Source of the DNA: Synchiropus splendidus
Lineage: Eukaryota; Chordata; Actinopteri; Syngnathiformes; Callionymidae
DNA: 64,000 bases
Direction of reading: 5' to 3'
Assembly: GCF_027744825.2 (NCBI RefSeq)
Contig: NC_071334.1
Location: forward strand, 34,441,937 to 34,505,936
Positions within the stretch are counted from its first letter, which is position 1. Each line of letters opens with the position of its first letter. The notes below the pieces were generated by a model. The model was not told the origin of the DNA. It made no database searches and worked only from the letters and a program-made list of their open reading frames with translations. The translations under genes were made by a program, and so were the position numbers. This document shows positions 58,501-64,000 of the stretch, in pieces.

Positions 58501-61500
58501 CATGTATGCCATACTCTTTACTCTTTTACTTTCTTACGAGAAGCATGGGCTGACAGGTCAGCGGGAGGTAAATCTAATAGTGCGACTCGGTTGCTGGAGT
58601 GGTGTTGAGGGGCTGACGGTGAGCCCGTCCTTCTTACGGATGCCAGCGCCGCTGCTGTGTGTCCCACACTCAAGCTTATATTACTAGCAGCACTACAAAT
58701 GCATGAACGATGACATAGTTTTGACTGAACCGAGTGGGTCAAAGCTTTGCTGTTGACGACATTCAAACTCAATTGGCAAACCGCCGACTACAATTTGAAA
58801 AACATTCAATTGATCGTGTTACTCTTACTATCATTTACAATAAAGAATGAGCTAAGAACAACTGGATTTAAGTGTCTCGTGCCATCGTTCTTGTTCATGT
58901 GGACTCAAGTAAACATGCCATTTGGATAACCGCACCTCATTTGCTGTAGTTCTACTGAATTCCAATTTTTTGGCAGCTTTCTAACCAATCACAGCTGTTT
59001 GAAAAGCTGATGAAGATGTTTGCAATACCTTTTTATTTCTGACGGCCTACATCTTGAATGTTCGAAACGTACTTCAGCAGTATTTTGCTTCAAAACTAGT
59101 TTATTAACATTATGATGTAATATCAAGCTAAAAACAGAAGTGTCAAAAAAGTTAACATAAACGTGTAAAATCTGTAATGTAGAATCTGGCTACTGGGAGC
59201 TTTCATATGTCTGGTACCAAAATATTCTTCCTGATGTTCCAAGTGTGATGTTATGTGGACAGTCAGACGTTCCTGTGACCAACTGAACCACTAGTCCCTC
59301 TGACCTCAGACCTCCATTAGAAGACCCCAGCTGTGTCTGCGATATATGTGTGTGTGTGCCTGTCCTCGCATGCTTGTTTATTAGTGGTTGTGCAAAATGT
59401 CTTCCTCTGGATCTATCGATACAATACCTTTTATGGCTGGAGCGCCTCCTGGGACGCTCTTGTTCCTTGTGTGTGCGTGTGTGTGTGTGTTACTGAGTGA
59501 GATTGAGAGGACCCCCACCCCTTTCGGGAGCCCCGTCCCCCCTAAAACAGGGTTCAGCGTGAAATTTGTTGTGATGTCTACGCTGTGGAAAGCTGCTCAG
59601 ACAGCTGAGGAGACGCTGCCCTTCTTAAACCAGCTCATTGTGCTGCTGACACACACACACACACGTACTGTACACACAAGTTTCGAGGGGGGGGGTGAAA
59701 TGCTTTCGTGATCTGTGTGTATATCCTATATCAATTGTTTTATCTCTGGATATCAACACCCAGCCTAACACCCAAAGCTATCTTTTAAATGGACAGAAGC
59801 ATCATTCTTTGCGGAAGAAACAGTCAGTTCTTTTGTGTCTATCGTTGTACAGAATTCATTTTTCGCACTCACGACACACTTAACACACTTTAACCCTGAC
59901 AAAAGGGTTTAAGTCACCAGTTCCTTTCTCTCTTAATGAGTTGCAGCAGATAAACACACAAGTTAGACATGATGTTCAAAAGTTTTTTCAACAAACTCCC
60001 TTTCTGTTATTGGGTTAACAAGGAGTCCTTCCAAGCTGTTTGTTTGGGGTGAGAGATGGAGGATGAACACCTCTCGCACACAATGACACATCTGGTTATC
60101 ATCTCTGTATGATTTTGAAAACAAGTTGACAGGGTGATACTTACTACAGAAATGAATGTCAGACTTTTGTCAGGACACAATTTTGTGTCTGTTTTTGGAA
60201 CAAAGCTACAAATGAAAAACTTGTTGATTGCTGTAATGGGAGAATAGGAGTGAAAACTAGATGGACGTAGCAGCCGATGAGCCTAAATTTATTGTTGCTA
60301 CATGATTCACATACTGAGGTCAATGTCACTGTTGAGCTAGAACAACTGAAACAGACGTGATGGGGTCCTGATGACGACTCCCACAGAGGCACTTTGGATT
60401 AGACATGTTTAAATCCACTTCAATCCGCTGGCACAAAAAAATGATATGGCTTTTTTTCGACATATTCCACCAGTGAGAATTTAGGTCAACACAGAGAGAT
60501 GCAGAGGTGGAGCGTTGCCATGCGTTCTTATGCTCCCATACACACATGTGCAAAGGCTTCCGTCGTCATCACCACCACTTTTTACCGTTACCCAGGGCAA
60601 CAAGAACGGAATCCACTGAGGAGGCTTGATGAAGAGGGAATAAAAGAGAGACGACCCAATCGGGCAGGACTTGTTCTTCAACAGCTGCTGGAGGGAGGAT
60701 GCTGGAGGGGAAATCCCCGCTGTGAGAGGCGTGTGTCGTTGTGTTCGCAGCAAGTGTGTACAAAGCGATGACCGAAGCAAGCGGGGCCTTCAATGAACGA
60801 CTGCTCGATTCGCAAAGATCAGAGTGGTTTTCTCCCCTTGCTTGCATGATGACATTATGATGCTCTGGTTTATTCTCCCACTGCCCAAGAAGACGTTGAC
60901 TGGTTTCTCTAAATTGTCTGCAGGTGTGAGTGTGTATAGGCGTCTTTTCATATGTATGTGTGCCTTTCTCCTGATGTTGCTTGGATACTCCAGCAACACA
61001 TCATAAACAAGCTGCAAAAAAGCATGATTTTGTCAACATGTCGAAGCCACTGTACGTGATATACTGTACACTGATATTTGACAGTCTTTTTTCTGTTTTG
61101 AGAAAGGTACAGCTCAATCTCTTCAGGTCCACTTCTAGACTGAAGAATCGGTGCTGAAAGTGGTCCTTAATGTACCATCATCATGTAATTGTCTTGTCAG
61201 TCCCTGAAGACTGAACAAAAAGAATCTCTCAGGTCATGTAAGAAGAGGTTGAGCCATAACATACTACTGTAGGTGGATGGAATGAGTGACCATATCCCTG
61301 TTTGTGATGTCACTTCCGCTGGACACCCTTAGCTTTTGATGTATTTCAGGCTATATTCATATATGCATGTGCACCTGTGCTTCCAACTGGACTGCTGTGT
61401 GTAACACATTTTCAACAGCCTGGCTGACAAACCAACCTGAAAAAATACATTCATCACACGCCGTTATGAACCTGTTGTGGTGTCGGAGTGACAGATGACA

Positions 61501-64000
61501 GGCTGAAAAATGTGCTGGGCTTCATCTGTCAGCGATGTTATCGCGCTCCATGAGCGAGTTGTGGCTGGTGTGCTAGGAAGGTGTCGAGTGCAGCGGTGCA
61601 AAAAAGGTAATTTTAGCTGAGGTCAGTGCTGGCCTGAGGTGTCGGCTCACGTTCGCCGTCTCTGTGACTTTTAATCTGCTCCCTCTTGTTGAGATTTCAC
61701 CCAACGTCCTGGTCCTCCTCATCCAACTCCATCTGTTAGCAATCTGGCGCTCTGAGGATTCAGTAACTTGTGAAGTAGCAGCTGCAACATAAGGATTGTG
61801 CCGCTGTCAGCATCCTTTAGTTTGCAAAGGCTAGGTTAGCTGCACTGATGGCTACATTCCATAAACACTCTCCTTCGCTCATTGGTTTGAAAATAAACCG
61901 ATGTTTGCTTGCATAGACGAGGGAAGCATTTGATCAAAATGTGCATTGTATATCAAAAGGCAAGTTGACCTACAAAAAGAAAACTTGAGAGATTGTAGAC
62001 AATGCTAACTTGGCTGTGGAGATTTGTAAATACAGTATCTAAAGTATCATTGAAACTCAAAATTGGGAAGTTTTTTTTCGCCACCTGGACCGGTCCAACA
62101 ATGTTGCAGAGATGCCACAAGTGCTGCATTATCGCTGTGGGACTGTTTAAATATAATTCAAGGTCGAAGCTGCTGTAAAGGGAGTTGTGAGCTACAGGAC
62201 GTTTTGAAGAACGGTCAGTGGATTGATGCAAGCTTTGTAAATGTGAGGTGCGTGAATCCTGGGAGCACAGCTGTCTCTGAAATAATGCTAGAATACATGG
62301 GGAGATTTGTTCTTTGCCGCAATGTCAGAGGCACCTCTGTAGGACTCGCTATTTCTGTACCTCATTTTGGTGTTCCGCTATCGTCTCTGTCCCGACTCAG
62401 CCGTGTATAACAGCGTATCATGTTGTTAATCCACGCCTGGGATTAGCCGAATATCTCTGTGAGCCACCACTTTTTATTATTTACATTCTGCTGTAATCCT
62501 GTTTGTCACCTTCCTCTCTGATGTCAGTGCTACAGTCAGGGAGCAAAGATGAAACGGCAACGTGAAATGATGCATAATTCATGGACATAAATGCCACAGT
62601 GTTGCTGCAGTGTCAGAATAAAAGTTTTCATGAGAATTCCGAAGTTTGCGATGGCGATGGCTGCTCAGTAAACTTGGCTCTCCTAAATGACCCATTTGTG
62701 ATCAGCCAAACTTTTGTTGTTTGACTTAGTTTCTCTGCCTCGGCAACACTCTTCTTTTATTTACCACAGTTTCAGGGTCGCTTGTTAAGTAAAACGGGTC
62801 ACCCAACATGCTGGAAGTCAATCTTGTAAAAGAATTTAAGGGAGTTGTGTCAGATTTATGCACCTTTGCTGTGTGGAGCTCTTTGGTTCTCTGGACTGCT
62901 TTATCCAATGAGCTTAAACCTCTTTGTGTTTTTATGTTAGCTAGACAGTGATCAGCTGGAGCACAGCGCATTCATTTTCTCATTGTTTTTGACTTTACTA
63001 TATTCCCTTTTCTAAGATTATCTGATGGTGGTGAAATCCAAAAAGTTTTTTGTGCATTCTTTACTTCACACTTAACATATCAGCTATGCATCTGATTGGC
63101 TCCAAATAACATTTGCTAACTTTAAGAATGTCTTCCGAGTGAGATATTCTGGATATACCCAACTGGGTGCTGGCTCCAGGTCAGACTCAAGACACCTGTC
63201 ACTGGCTGTATTTTGCAGCTCCTTGGACATAGTGCTACGATGGCATTAATCCTGACAAACTGCAAGTATCTTCGCATTTCTTCTTATTCTTTTTCAGATT
63301 CAGTGGCACTTATGTGCTGTGCTGAAATGCACACGAACACATAAACTTAGGTACAGAGAGAAATTGGCATCTATTGGGAACCATCTGTCGGAATTTACTC
63401 AGAGCCCTGTTCCCGTATTGGAATTGTTCAAATCTGTGAATGCTTCCTCTCCTCCTCTCTATTTTAGACAGTGTCTATAGATAACACACAACATATCCCC
63501 TTCACACATTCCCGGCTCTTAAGCCTCAGAATGGCTGTTTTCCCTCAACAGGATTTGTCTGCCGTCAGTGACGGTGCAGGTGGGTGTGCGTGCCCGCTCT
63601 TTTGAGGATACTGCTGCAGCTGGGTAATACCAGTTATCGGGAAAAAAAAAGGTCTGGTGCGACCCAAACCTTTCTCACACACAACAAACAGAACCCGAGG
63701 GATATGCAGTCACTAATGTAGCACCTACAGCAGCTACATTATCACAACACGCCGACACAAAGTCAGCGCCGGCAGCTGTGAGGGGAGATTAGAGGGGGAG
63801 GAAGCCCACTTAATGGTAAACACTGCTGATGGGGGAGTCGGGGAAACTGCATATGGTGTCCCCGGTTGTGATTATCTTCTGGAAGTCTTGATAAAATGTC
63901 CTTCATTTTTTGGATTAATGGCCTGGAGAATGTTATGGATCTTGATTTAATGTAAAGTTAAAAGACAAAGGGATGTAATTAGAGCAGTGTCTGAGGTCTC
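55558..64000 (+). other. lrp8: Intron 2 of the LDLR-family gene (partial)
   Basis: After the GTAAGT donor, more than 8.4 kb follows without another LDLa exon in any frame (no C-x-CDG--DC-DGSDE pattern). The stretch holds GT/CA runs (59470-59490, 59648-59664) and a G run near 59686-59694. Near 56795 there is an AGGGCTGAACAATATGAACA string reminiscent of a common fish DNA-element end. Two blocks at 57700-57830 and 62420-62640 look like conserved non-coding DNA. The large second intron is a plausible home for enhancers, but this is inference. Confidence 0.75.
59642..59700. repeat. CA run followed by G homopolymer, intronic
   Basis: A CA dinucleotide run (about 59648-59664) is followed by a run of nine G (59686-59694) inside intron 2. 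The G run may form unusual structure. Confidence 0.7.

Noticed and set aside
62063..62410. Cysteine-containing 115-codon frame in intron 2 considered as a second LDLa exon
   Set aside because: It lacks the C-x-CDG--DC-DGSDE spacing and acceptor/donor sites in phase 1.

Overview
The window looks like nuclear DNA of a ray-finned (teleost) fish. There are no bacterial-style operons. Spliced exons have GT/AG borders, tetra-, tri- and dinucleotide microsatellites are abundant, and many short, decayed transposon pieces belong to families typical of teleosts: an RTE/Rex3-like LINE, L2-like LINEs with hexamer tails, a long-TIR Tc1 element, a Tigger/pogo MITE, hAT-type elements and tRNA-type SINEs. 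The species cannot be named from this.

Only one protein-coding gene is firmly supported. It starts near the right end on the + strand: a CpG-rich promoter/5'UTR (about 54200-54680), exon 1 with a signal peptide (to 54464), intron 1 (54465-55431) and exon 2 (55432-55557). Exon 2 encodes one complete LDL-receptor class A module in 1-1 phase. The layout is that of the LDL-receptor family; lrp8 (ApoER2) is the best match and vldlr the main alternative. The rest of the window (55558-64000) is its intron 2, in which no second LDLa exon was found.

The first 54 kb is intergenic or unresolved DNA. From left to right it holds a Ty3/Gypsy integrase relic (about 2.6-2.8 kb), L2 tails and an L2 reverse-transcriptase C-terminus (3.6-3.9, 8.0-8.6, 29.7-30.1, 49.4-49.9 kb), RTE pieces (9.9, 20.5-21.3, 36.6-37.4, 54.0 kb), a 232-bp compound ATCT/GTCT satellite (10.4 kb), a Tigger-like MITE with TA duplication (13.0-13.7 kb), a dead Tc1 transposase (24.4-25.5 kb), a hAT-like element with near-perfect 8-bp duplication (49.96-50.36 kb), SINE relics, and several smaller pieces. 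One possible terminal exon with a poly(A) signal lies on the - strand near 19.3-19.8 kb, but it is weak.

The most interesting item is a roughly 200-bp imperfectly palindromic repeat, present as four long copies (18.2, 25.8, 40.3, 53.5 kb) and two fragments (15.0, 22.7 kb). Its two arms carry inverted CTCF-like motifs (CCACYAGATGGCRC type). One copy ends about 0.5 kb upstream of the CpG-rich promoter and about 0.7 kb upstream of the first ATG. This suggests, as inference only, a MITE that may have dispersed paired architectural-protein sites through this locus.
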